From the NCBI GenBank assembly GCA_016793165.1, contig JAEULA010000089.1, positions 246,267 through 310,266 of the forward strand: a DNA stretch of 64,000 nt, in the 5' to 3' direction. Made by a program: the position numbers and the translations under genes. The notes below the pieces were generated by a model that was not told where the DNA came from, made no database searches, and saw only the letters and a program-made list of their open reading frames with translations. This document shows, piece by piece, positions 7,782 to 15,935 of the stretch. The stretch is from Alphaproteobacteria bacterium (lineage in GTDB: Bacteria > Pseudomonadota > Alphaproteobacteria > CACIAM-22H2). Within the stretch, counting starts at the first letter, position 1; each line of letters starts with the position of its first letter.

Positions 7782-9398
7782 ATGGGCGGCATGATCGTAT
7801 GCCCCGAGCCGCTCGCGGCCGGGATCGGCGGCGGGATCCTCGCGCGCGGCGGCAATGCGGCCGACGCGGCGGTCGCGGTCGCCTTCGCACAGGGCGTGGC
7901 AAACCCGCTGCTCTGCGGTCTCGCGGGAACCGCGATCCTGCTTCACGTCGACCGGACGGGTCGCGGATGCGTGCTCAACGGCGAGTGCGCGATCGGCTCC
8001 GGCCCCGTGCCGCCGGCCTGGATCGCGGGACATGCCGGGCGCGCCGAGGCGATCGGCCGCTACGTCGTGGCCGGCGAGGCGAACCAGATCGGGCCGCCGT
8101 CGATGATGGTGCCCGGGTTCGTCGCTTGCTGTGCGGAGCTGCATCGGCGATTCGGCAGCGGGCGCGTCGCGTGGTCGGCGTTGATCGAGCCGTCGATCCG
8201 CCTCGCGGCCGACGGCTTCGATGTCTATCCGTACATCGCCGACACGTGGCGGATGGGCGGCGACGGGCAGGCGGACTCGCGCCCCGGCTATCCGGCGCTG
8301 CGCCGCAAGCTCGAGGCGGATCCGCGGGCATTCGCGCAGTTCACGCGCGACGACGGCACGGGCTATGGCGTGGGCGATCGCTTCCGCCAACCCGAGCTCG
8401 CGGACACGCTCGATCAGCTGGCACGCGCCGGCGCCGAGGATTTCTATGCCGGCACGATCGGCCGGACGCTGGCATCCGACCTCCGGCGCCGCGGCAGCCT
8501 GATCGATGCCGGGGACCTGAGGGACTACCGGATCGTCGAGCAGCCGGCGCTCCGTGCGGCCTGCCGCGGCGTCGAGATCGTCACGACGCCGCCGCCGAGC
8601 CCGGGCGTCCAGGTCATCGAGATGCTCGCGATCCTCGAACGGCTCGATCACCATCTGCTGCCGCGCTGGGGCTCGCGCAGCGTCGATCTCGTCGCGCAGG
8701 TCATGCGCGCGGGCTTCGTGGACAACCGGGACCTGAAGGCGGTGGCGCTGGAAGCGGCCGCGCAATGGACCGAGCGCATCCTGGATCCCGCGAACATCGC
8801 GGCTTGGGCGCGGCGGATCGCCGGAGGCGAACGGGTCGACGGCTCGGTGCCGGTCCGCGGCACGGGCACCACGCATCTGGTCGCCGTCGACGACGACGGC
8901 GCTTGCGTGAGCTTCACGCACTCCATCGGTTCGGTGGCGGGGGCGGGATCCGTCACGCCGGGCCTCGGGTTCCTCCACAACAATTTCCTCGGGCATTTCG
9001 ACCCGCTGCCGGACGGGCCGATGGCGATCGTCGCCGGTCGGCGGATCGGCAGCGGTGCGCCGACCGTCCTTCGCCGCGACGATCGCCTGCGTCTCGTGCT
9101 CGGCGCGCCGGGCGGCAGCCGGATCATCACCGCGATCCTCCAGGTCCTGCTCGACGTGATCGACCACGCGACCCCGATCGAGGCTGCCGTCGCGGCGCCG
9201 CGCTTCCACAGCGAGGAGTCCCTGCTCGTCCATCTCGAGCCGACCGTGCCGGAATCGACGGCGGCGGTGCTGACGGCACTGGGCTGCACGGTGCGACGCA
9301 ACCGCTACCAGGCGCGGGTCCAGGCGATTGCCGTGGATGCCGACGGTGCGCTGCGCGCCGGCGCCGACCCGCGCGGCGGCGCGGTGGGACGAGGATGA
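7782..9398 (+). CDS. Gamma-glutamyltransferase family protein
   Basis: A 538-residue Ntn-hydrolase of the gamma-glutamyltranspeptidase family, made as a proenzyme that cleaves itself at a Thr. The large-subunit signature GGNAADAAVA lies at 23-32. The predicted nucleophile is Thr363 in RGTGTTHLVAVDDDG, and the small-subunit glycine motif SGAPTVL follows. No signal peptide is seen, unlike secreted GGTs, so it probably acts in the cytoplasm on imported gamma-glutamyl compounds. It sits between a binding protein and a permease in cluster A. Cephalosporin-acylase-like or hydrolase-only activity cannot be excluded. Confidence 0.92.
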   Translation: MGGMIVCPEPLAAGIGGGILARGGNAADAAVAVAFAQGVANPLLCGLAGTAILLHVDRTGRGCVLNGECAIGSGPVPPAWIAGHAGRAEAIGRYVVAGEANQIGPPSMMVPGFVACCAELHRRFGSGRVAWSALIEPSIRLAADGFDVYPYIADTWRMGGDGQADSRPGYPALRRKLEADPRAFAQFTRDDGTGYGVGDRFRQPELADTLDQLARAGAEDFYAGTIGRTLASDLRRRGSLIDAGDLRDYRIVEQPALRAACRGVEIVTTPPPSPGVQVIEMLAILERLDHHLLPRWGSRSVDLVAQVMRAGFVDNRDLKAVALEAAAQWTERILDPANIAAWARRIAGGERVDGSVPVRGTGTTHLVAVDDDGACVSFTHSIGSVAGAGSVTPGLGFLHNNFLGHFDPLPDGPMAIVAGRRIGSGAPTVLRRDDRLRLVLGAPGGSRIITAILQVLLDVIDHATPIEAAVAAPRFHSEESLLVHLEPTVPESTAAVLTALGCTVRRNRYQARVQAIAVDADGALRAGADPRGGAVGRG

Positions 9399-9429
9399 CG
9401 ACGGAACGATCCAGACGAGAGGACGAGAA

Positions 9430-10410
9430 ATGAGCGACATCGATGTCAGCATGACGCTGCGCGCCTACGACCAGTTCTGCCCGCTGCTGCTGGGCGATGT
9501 TCCGACGCCGGGCGTGCGCCTGCGCATCGACCGCAACTCGCCGCTGATCCTGCAGATGCCCGACGGGCTCGACGTCGCCGAGGTGTCGTTCAACCGCTAT
9601 GTCGTCGGTTATGCACGCGGCGACGACAGCCTGCTCGGCTTGCCGGCCTTCATCCTGCGCGGCTTCCGCCATCGCAACTTCTTCGTCCGTGCCGACAGCC
9701 CGCTCGAGCGGCTGGAGGACTTGAAGGGCCTGCGCGTGGGGACGAACTCGTGGCCGGACACCGGCACGATGTGGGCGCGCGCGGCGATGCGCGACGCCGG
9801 CGTCGGGGTCGAGGACGTCCGCTGGGTGCTCGGCACGCTCGATGCGAAGACGCCGAACAAGCCGCCGTCGCCGAGCGACGCGCAGCCGCCCGGCGATGCG
9901 CGGTTCCTGACCGGATCGGAGAATCTGCTCGACGAGCTGGCGGCCGGTCGCATCGACGCGGTGACCACCGCCTTCGCGCCGCAGCCGGTGTTCGAGCGCA
10001 ATGGCGCCATCCGGCGGCTCGTGCGCGACTACCGGCGGGTCGAGGCCGAGTACCGCCGCCGGACCGGGCTCTACCCGATCTTCCACATCGTCGCGGCCCG
10101 CCGCAGCTTCGCCGAGCGCAATCCGCGCGCGGTGCTCGCGATCTACGACGCCTTGCGCGCCTCCTACGAGGTTTGGGCCACGAAGATGCGACGCTTCGCC
10201 GAGGCGACGCCGTGGGCGATGGCGGACTACGAGACCATGCTGCACGACTTCACAGAGGACACGCCGCCCTTCGGGATGGAGTCCGCGTCGAACCGCCGCG
10301 TGGTCGAGGCGATCTGCGCCGAGCAGCATGCGCAGAAGCTGGTGGCGAGCCCGGCCCGCGCCGCGGACCTCTTCGCGGGATTCGAGGCGTTGCGTCGCGC
10401 GGCGGGCTGA
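9430..10410 (+). CDS. 4,5-dihydroxyphthalate-decarboxylase-like / NMT1-like protein
   Basis: A 326-residue protein starting at ATG 9430. The opening LRAYDQFCPLLLGDVP, the segment AEVSFNRYVVGYARGDD, the FRHRNFFV motif and DLKGLRVGTNSWPDTGTMW match the family that includes 4,5-dihydroxyphthalate decarboxylase and periplasmic-binding-like proteins. There is no signal peptide, so it is unlikely to be an exported binding protein and more likely a cytoplasmic enzyme using the same fold. It is 31 bases after the GGT gene and 24 before the permease. The substrate is unknown; a decarboxylase acting on the imported compound is an inference. Confidence 0.78.
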   Translation: MSDIDVSMTLRAYDQFCPLLLGDVPTPGVRLRIDRNSPLILQMPDGLDVAEVSFNRYVVGYARGDDSLLGLPAFILRGFRHRNFFVRADSPLERLEDLKGLRVGTNSWPDTGTMWARAAMRDAGVGVEDVRWVLGTLDAKTPNKPPSPSDAQPPGDARFLTGSENLLDELAAGRIDAVTTAFAPQPVFERNGAIRRLVRDYRRVEAEYRRRTGLYPIFHIVAARRSFAERNPRAVLAIYDALRASYEVWATKMRRFAEATPWAMADYETMLHDFTEDTPPFGMESASNRRVVEAICAEQHAQKLVASPARAADLFAGFEALRRAAG

Positions 10411-10434
10411 CGACCGGAAATCTGGAGGCGATCG

Positions 10435-11187
10435 ATGGATCGGTGGCAGCGGTTCCAGAGGACCTTCCTCGACATCGACCAGATCCTGGCGATCGTCCCG
10501 GATCTGGTGCGCATCGGGATCCCGAACACGCTGCTGCTCTCCGCGATCGCGGTCCTGATCGGGCTCGTGCTCGGCCTCGCCCTTGCCCTGCTGCTCCTGG
10601 CGCGGAGCCAGGTGCTGCGCTGGCCCGCGCGCGCCTATGTCGACGTCTTCCGCGGCCTGCCGGTCGTGCTGACCATCTACCTGATCGGGCAGGGCCTGCC
10701 GATCGCGGGAATCCGCCCGTTCGGTCAGAACTCCTACGCGTATGCGGCGCTCGCGCTCGGACTCATCGAGGGCGCCTACATGAGCGAGATCTTCCGCAGC
10801 GGCATCCAGAGCGTCGAGCGCGGCCAGATGGAGGCGGCACGCGCGCTCGGCCTCTCCTATCTCAAGGCCATGGCGCTGGTGGTCGTGCCGCAGGGCGTTC
10901 GGCGGGTCCTGCCCGCGCTGACCGGCCAGTTCATCCACGTGATCAAGGGCTCGTCGCTGGTCTACCTCCTCGGACTGCTGCCCGAGCAGCGCGAGATCTT
11001 CTCGATCGCGTCGGACGCCGCGCATATCCAGGCGACGCTCTCGCCGCTGGTCGCCGGCGGCATCGCGTACCTGATTCTGACGGTGCCGATGACCTATGCG
11101 GTCAACGCCTTCGACCGTCGCGTGCGGCAGCAGATGCCGGGCCCCGGCGACGCGGCCGCACGGATCACCGGCGCGGCGCGCGTCTGA
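10435..11187 (+). CDS. Amino-acid ABC transporter permease (HisM/GlnP type)
   Basis: A 250-residue inner-membrane permease with about five hydrophobic segments and the cytoplasmic EAA loop EAARALGLSYLKAMALVVVPQG (in parts), which docks with the ATPase. GGAGG six bases upstream supports the start. It is the last gene of cluster A and pairs with the binding protein at 6879. The cluster has no ATPase gene and only one permease, so the transporter would be homodimeric and must borrow an ATPase encoded elsewhere. Its last 23 bases overlap the convergent LysR gene. Confidence 0.93.
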   Translation: MDRWQRFQRTFLDIDQILAIVPDLVRIGIPNTLLLSAIAVLIGLVLGLALALLLLARSQVLRWPARAYVDVFRGLPVVLTIYLIGQGLPIAGIRPFGQNSYAYAALALGLIEGAYMSEIFRSGIQSVERGQMEAARALGLSYLKAMALVVVPQGVRRVLPALTGQFIHVIKGSSLVYLLGLLPEQREIFSIASDAAHIQATLSPLVAGGIAYLILTVPMTYAVNAFDRRVRQQMPGPGDAAARITGAARV

Positions 11188-12106
11188 CCCCCGCGTCGGC
11201 GCCGCGGCCGGACGCGAAGAGGTCCTTGGCGCGCACGAAGGCGTCGATATGCCGGACGAAGGACCCGGCGGCCCGGGACAAGGGCCGCTCGTGCGCGCGG
11301 ATCATCTCGAAGGCGATCGGCGAGCTCGGCACGAACGGGCGCGCGACCACGTTCGGATACATCGCGCCGATCGCCGAGAACGGATCGACGAGCGCGAGGC
11401 CCGCGCCGACATTGACCATCGCCCAGGCGTTGATGATCAGGCCGACCTCGACCGACGGCCGGAAGTTGAGCCGGGCCTCGGCGAAGATCGAGTTGATGAT
11501 CGGCGCGAGGCCCTGCGTGCTCGTGTAGGAGATCAACGGGAAGTCGGCGATGTCGGCGACCGATACGCGCGCGAGTCGCTCGAGAGGGTGGCCGCGCGGC
11601 ATGATGCAGATCATGTCGCGCCGGATGATCTCGTGATGCACGATGCGCGGCAGGTCGCTGGTGAGGAACCCGAAGCCGACGTCGACGGCGCGGCTTTCGA
11701 CCAGCTCGGCGACCTCGCGGCGCGTGCGCATCTGGAAGCGGATCGTGACCTCGGGATGCGCCTTGACGAACTCGCCGATCGCCGCGGGAAGCAGCGTCGC
11801 GCCGACGGCGGGGATCGCGACGATGTTGATGGAGCCGCTGCGGACGTCGCGCAGGTTGTCGATCGTCCGGCGAACGCCGTCGACGCGTTCGAACACGTGC
11901 TCGATCTGCGCGAAGATCGCCTGCGCCTCGGCGGTCGGGATCAGCCGGCCGCGGACGCGCTCGAACAGCTTGAAGCGCAGCAGGTCCTCGGTGTGGCGCA
12001 GCACGCCGGTCACCGAGGGCTGCGAGATGTTGAGCGCCCGCGCCGCGCCGGTGACCGTCCCATGGGTCATGACGGCGTGGAAGATCTCCATCTGGCGGAG
12101 GTTCAT
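11165..12106 (-). CDS. LysR-family regulator between the two uptake clusters
   Basis: A 313-residue LysR protein. The HTH region reads MEIFHAVMTHGTVTGAARALNISQPSVTG in family-typical segments, followed by an effector-binding domain (GSINIVAIPAVGATLLP, HPEVTIRFQMRTRREV). It resembles the OccR/NocR-like regulators of amino-acid and opine catabolism. It is convergent with cluster A (23-base overlap) and lies 84 bases downstream of cluster B on the same strand, so it sits exactly between two clusters headed by identical dyads and is the obvious candidate regulator of both. Confidence 0.93.
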   Translation of the reverse strand: MNLRQMEIFHAVMTHGTVTGAARALNISQPSVTGVLRHTEDLLRFKLFERVRGRLIPTAEAQAIFAQIEHVFERVDGVRRTIDNLRDVRSGSINIVAIPAVGATLLPAAIGEFVKAHPEVTIRFQMRTRREVAELVESRAVDVGFGFLTSDLPRIVHHEIIRRDMICIMPRGHPLERLARVSVADIADFPLISYTSTQGLAPIINSIFAEARLNFRPSVEVGLIINAWAMVNVGAGLALVDPFSAIGAMYPNVVARPFVPSSPIAFEMIRAHERPLSRAAGSFVRHIDAFVRAKDLFASGRGADAGVRRAPRR

Positions 12107-12159
12107 GGCGCGCGCGTCGTCGTCCCTGCAGGCAACGCGGGGAGTCTAGAGCAGGCCGG

Positions 12160-12180
12160 CCCCGGTCGCCATCGCCGGGG
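12160..12180 (-). terminator. Hairpin after the peptide-transport operon
   Basis: CCCCGG (12160-12165) pairs with CCGGGG (12175-12180) around a 9-base loop, immediately downstream of the last cluster B gene (stop at 12191) and upstream of the LysR start at 12106. No U-run is present; it may partly separate the operon from the regulator gene. Confidence 0.35.
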
Positions 12181-12190
12181 GCGCGGGCGC

Positions 12191-13171
12191 TCAGCCCAGC
12201 GGGTGGTGGCAGTGGACGACGTGACCGCCGCCGGCATCCCGGGCCGGCGGGAAGCGCTCGCGGCACGCGGCGTCGGCGTGCGGACAGCGCGTGTGGAACG
12301 GGCAGCCGGTTGGCGTCTCGAGCGGGCTGGGCGGGTCGCCCTGCAGCCGCGGGCGTTCCCGGCGCCGGCGCGGATCCGGCTGCGGCACGGCGGCAAGCAG
12401 CTGCTCGGTGTAGGGGTGGAGCGGCCGGGCGAAGATCCCGGACGTCGGCCCCGCCTCGACGAGCCGTCCCAGATACATGACGGCGAGCCGATCGCAGAGG
12501 TAACGGACGACCGAAAGGTCGTGCGACACGAATAGATAGGTGAGTCCGCGATCGCGCTGCAGCGCCAGGAGCAGGTTCAGGATCTGCGCGCGCACCGACA
12601 CGTCGAGCGCCGAGACCGGCTCGTCGAGCACGACGAAGCTCGGGCGCGAGATCAGCGCGCGCGCGATGGCGATGCGCTGGCGCTGCCCGCCGGAGAACTC
12701 GTGGGCGTAGCGCCGGCCGGCATCGGCGGCGAGTCCGACCTCCTCGAGCGCCGAGGCGGCGCGCGCCTTCCGCTCGGGGGCGGGCAGATCGACGAGCGCG
12801 CGCAGCGACTCATCGAGGATCCGCCCGATGCTCAGCCGCGGATTGAGCGCGGACTGCGAATCCTGGAAGACGATCTGCATCTCGCGGCGCATGCGTCGCA
12901 GTCCGCGCGGCTCGAGGGTCGCGATGTCGACCGTGTCGCCGCCCGCGGTCAGGAACCGGATGCGGCCGGATGCGGGCTGCAGGCGGAGAATGGCGCGTGC
13001 GAGCGAACTCTTGCCGCAGCCGCTCTCGCCGACCAGCCCGAACGTCGTGCCGGCGGGGATCTCGAAGGCCGCGTCGTCGACCGCGCGCACCCAGCCGCGC
13101 ACGCGCCGGAGCACCCCGCCGCGCAGCGGGTAGCGGACCTGCAGCCCCTCGACCGACAGGCGCGGAGTCAC
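12191..13171 (-). CDS. Oligopeptide/dipeptide ABC transporter ATPase (OppF/DppF type)
   Basis: A 326-residue ATPase: Walker A GESGCGKSS, Q-loop VFQDSQSALNPR, ABC signature FSGGQRQR, Walker B FVVLDEP, H-loop SHD. The C-terminal oligopeptide-transporter extension carries the Cys cluster GCPFHTRCPHADAAC typical of DppF/OppF-type subunits. The GTG at 13171 is chosen because it overlaps the upstream stop as GTGA (13168-13171), a junction used throughout this operon; an ATG 33 bases further upstream would give a larger overlap. It pairs with the ATPase encoded upstream to power the two permeases. Confidence 0.95.
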   Translation of the reverse strand: MTPRLSVEGLQVRYPLRGGVLRRVRGWVRAVDDAAFEIPAGTTFGLVGESGCGKSSLARAILRLQPASGRIRFLTAGGDTVDIATLEPRGLRRMRREMQIVFQDSQSALNPRLSIGRILDESLRALVDLPAPERKARAASALEEVGLAADAGRRYAHEFSGGQRQRIAIARALISRPSFVVLDEPVSALDVSVRAQILNLLLALQRDRGLTYLFVSHDLSVVRYLCDRLAVMYLGRLVEAGPTSGIFARPLHPYTEQLLAAVPQPDPRRRRERPRLQGDPPSPLETPTGCPFHTRCPHADAACRERFPPARDAGGGHVVHCHHPLG

Positions 13172-14184
13172 GGCGAGCTCCGATCTCGCGCGTGCAGCAC
13201 GCACGCCACGACGTGGCCCGGCGCGACCTCGATCGCCGGCGGCAGTGCCGCTCTGCAGTCCGGGCGCGCGTCCACGCAGCGGTCGGCGAACGGGCAGCCG
13301 TCGATCGCGACGGCGACCGGTGGGACCTGGCCGGGGATCGGCGTGAGCGACCGGCGCTCGCCGTCGACCGGCGGCAGCGAGGCGAGCAGTCCCCGCGTGT
13401 AGGGGTGGGACGGCGCGGCGAAGAGCGATTCGACGCCCGCGCGCTCGACGACATGACCGCGATACATGATCGCGACGTCGTCGGCGACCTCGGCGACGAC
13501 GCCGAGGTCGTGTGTGATGAGGAGCATCGCGGTGCCGAAGCGCTCCCCGAGCGACCGCAGCTCGGCCAGGATCTGCGCCTGCACGGTCACGTCGAGCGCC
13601 GTGGTCGGCTCGTCGGCGATGAGGACGGACGGCTCGCAGGCGAGCGCGATGGCGATGACGACCCGCTGGCGCATGCCGCCCGAGAGCTGGAAGGGATAGG
13701 CCCTGGCCCGCGCCGCGGGGTCCGGGATCCCGACCAGGCGAAGGAGATCGATCGCGCGGGCGGCGGCCGCACGGGCGGTCATGCCGAGATGATGGCGAAG
13801 CGCCTCCGCGATCTGCTCGCCGACCGGATAGACGGGATCGAGCGCGGTCATCGGATCCTGGAAGATCATCGCGATGCGCCGGCCGCGCAGCGCCCGCATC
13901 GCGTCGCTCGCGGGCGCCAGGGCCGCGATGTCGACGCCGCCGCCCTCGCCGGCATAGCGGATCGACCCGCCCAGCACGGCCAGGGGCGGCGACAGCAGAT
14001 TGATCAGCGCTTGCGCGGTGACGGACTTGCCGCAGCCGCTCTCGCCGACCAGCGCCAGGGTGCGGCCGCGATGCAGGGACAGGTCGATGCCGTGCACGAT
14101 CCGCGGTGCTCCGGCATGTCGCCCCAGGCCGATCGCCAGATCGCGCACCTCGAGCACGGGCGGCTCGTGAGGGCCCGCGGTCAT
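13168..14184 (-). CDS. Oligopeptide/dipeptide ABC transporter ATPase (OppD/DppD type)
   Basis: A 338-residue ATPase with Walker A GESGCGKSV, Q-loop FQDPMTALDPVYPVGEQ, signature QLSGGMRQR, Walker B VLIADEPTTALD and H-loop ITHDLGVVAEVAD. The C-terminal OppD extension contains DGCPFADRCVDARPDCR. The SGGMRQR form of the signature distinguishes the D subunit from the F subunit. It overlaps the upstream permease gene as ATGA (14181-14184) and the downstream ATPase gene as GTGA. Confidence 0.95.
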   Translation of the reverse strand: MTAGPHEPPVLEVRDLAIGLGRHAGAPRIVHGIDLSLHRGRTLALVGESGCGKSVTAQALINLLSPPLAVLGGSIRYAGEGGGVDIAALAPASDAMRALRGRRIAMIFQDPMTALDPVYPVGEQIAEALRHHLGMTARAAAARAIDLLRLVGIPDPAARARAYPFQLSGGMRQRVVIAIALACEPSVLIADEPTTALDVTVQAQILAELRSLGERFGTAMLLITHDLGVVAEVADDVAIMYRGHVVERAGVESLFAAPSHPYTRGLLASLPPVDGERRSLTPIPGQVPPVAVAIDGCPFADRCVDARPDCRAALPPAIEVAPGHVVACVLHARDRSSP

Positions 14185-15011
14185 CGCAGCAACCCCTGGA
14201 GCCGCGGGTCGAGGCGGTCGCGCAGCCAGTCGCCGACGAAGTTGTATCCGATCGCCGTGAGCATGATGGCGAGGCCCGGCGCGGTGGTGAGCCACCACGC
14301 GATGTCGAGATCGTTGCGTCCTTCCTGGAGCATGCCGCCCCACGACGGCGTCTCGGGCGGTGCGCCCAGGCCGAGGAACGAGAGCCCGGCCTCCATCAGG
14401 ATCGCGTAGGCGAGCTCGAGCGTCGCCACGACCAGGAGCGGGCCGACCATGTTCGGCAGCACGTGCACGACGAGGGTGCGCGTCATGCCGATGCCGGCCG
14501 CCTTGCACGTCAGCACGTACTCCTTCTCGCGCAGCTCGAGCGACAGCGCGTAGGTGATCCGGGCGAATTGCGCCCAGCGGACCGCGGCGAAGGCGATGAT
14601 GAGATTGACGAGACTCGCGCCCAGCACGCTCATCAGCACGAGCGCGAGCAGCACGAAGGGAATCGACAGGACGATGTCGCTCGCGACGAGTGCCAGCGCC
14701 TCGGCCCAGCGACCCAGGAACCCCGCCGCCAGCCCGATCGGCACGCCGATCGCCATGGCCGCGCCGACGGCGCCGATGCCGACGACGAGGGACACCCGGC
14801 TGCCGTACACGACGCGGCTGAGCACGTCCTGGCCGAGCCGGTCTGTGCCGAGGAGATGCAGCCGCCCGTCTTCGCCGCGCGCGAGCGGGTGCAGCAGGCT
14901 GCCGAGGATGTCCTGGTCGTTCGGGTCGAAGGGCGCCAGCCACGGCGAGAACGCGGCGAGTGCGACCACGCAGCCGAGGATGACGATCCCGAAGATTCCC
15001 TTTGCCGCCAT
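14181..15011 (-). CDS. Peptide ABC transporter permease (DppC/OppC type)
   Basis: A 276-residue permease with an N-terminal membrane anchor, the PFDPNDQD motif and the HLLGTDRLGQDVLSRVVYG motif that marks the C-type permease, then about five more membrane segments and an EAA-like loop (REKEYVLTCKAAGIG). The C-terminal GLGAPPETPSWGGML is also characteristic. It starts seven bases after the stop of the B-type permease gene. It acts as a heterodimer with that protein. Confidence 0.95.
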   Translation of the reverse strand: MAAKGIFGIVILGCVVALAAFSPWLAPFDPNDQDILGSLLHPLARGEDGRLHLLGTDRLGQDVLSRVVYGSRVSLVVGIGAVGAAMAIGVPIGLAAGFLGRWAEALALVASDIVLSIPFVLLALVLMSVLGASLVNLIIAFAAVRWAQFARITYALSLELREKEYVLTCKAAGIGMTRTLVVHVLPNMVGPLLVVATLELAYAILMEAGLSFLGLGAPPETPSWGGMLQEGRNDLDIAWWLTTAPGLAIMLTAIGYNFVGDWLRDRLDPRLQGLLR

Positions 15012-15017
15012 CGGCGC

Positions 15018-15935
15018 CTACTCCAGCCGGATCTGCGGATTGAGGCTCGCGGCGATCAGGTCGACGGCGAGGTTGATGACGGAGAACAGCACCGTCACCA
15101 CCAGCGCGACCGCCTGCACGAGCGGAAAGTCGCGCGCATAGACGGCGTTGACCGCGACCCGGCCGACACCGGGCCAGGCGAAGACCGTCTCGACCAGGAC
15201 CGCCCCGCCGAGCAGGCTGCCGAGCTGCAATCCGACGAGCGCCACGATCGGGACCGCCGCGTTGCGCAGCGCATGCCGGATCACGACGACGGTCTCGGGC
15301 AGCCCCTTGGCCCTGACCATCCGCACGAAATCCTGGCCGAGGACGTCGAGCATCGCGGAGCGCGTGATGCGCATGATGCGCGCCATCGTGTTCAGGCCCA
15401 GCGTCGCCGCCGGCAGGATCAGGGCCGCCCAGCCCTCGGCTCCCATCGACGGCAGCAGCCGCAGCGTCGAGCTGAACAGCAGGATCAGCAGCAGGCCCGA
15501 CCAGTAGACCGGCATCGCCTGGCCTGTGACCGCGACGAAGCTGGCCACGGTGTCGACCCAGCTGTCGCGCCGCACGGCGGCGGCGACGCCGAGCGGAATC
15601 GCGCAGGCCAGCCCGAGGCCGAGAGCCGCGCCAGCCAGCATCAGGGTTGCCGGCAGGGCCTCCAGCACGAGCGGGAGCACCGGCTGGTTGTAGCGCCACG
15701 ACAGTCCGAGATCGCCGCGCAGGGCATGCCCGATGAAGGCGAGGTACTGCTCCGCCAGCGGGCGATCGAGCCCGAGGCGCCGCAGGAGCTCGACGCGCGC
15801 CTGCTCGCTGGCGTCCGGCGGCAGCAGGAAGAGGGTCGGGTCGCCCAGCTGGCTGCGGAGCAGGAACAGGAGCGTCGTGACGCCCAGCAGCGTGAGCGCG
15901 AGCATCAGCAGCCGGCGCGCGACATAGGCGGTCAC
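15018..15935 (-). CDS. Peptide ABC transporter permease (DppB/OppB type)
   Basis: A 305-residue permease with the N-terminal YVARRLLMLALTLLGVTTLLFLL pattern (in parts), the GLDRPLAEQYLAF segment, six membrane spans and the loop DFVRMVRAKGLPE that contacts the ATPase. The GTG start at 15935 overlaps the stop of the M20-family gene as GTGA (15932-15935). It is the partner of the DppC-type permease. Confidence 0.95.
   Translation of the reverse strand: MTAYVARRLLMLALTLLGVTTLLFLLRSQLGDPTLFLLPPDASEQARVELLRRLGLDRPLAEQYLAFIGHALRGDLGLSWRYNQPVLPLVLEALPATLMLAGAALGLGLACAIPLGVAAAVRRDSWVDTVASFVAVTGQAMPVYWSGLLLILLFSSTLRLLPSMGAEGWAALILPAATLGLNTMARIMRITRSAMLDVLGQDFVRMVRAKGLPETVVVIRHALRNAAVPIVALVGLQLGSLLGGAVLVETVFAWPGVGRVAVNAVYARDFPLVQAVALVVTVLFSVINLAVDLIAASLNPQIRLE

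Noticed and set aside
6900..9452. 850-residue open frame on the minus strand
   Set aside because: It lies opposite two clearly identified + genes; its product is Arg/Ala/Asp-rich shadow sequence with no domain, as expected in GC-rich DNA.
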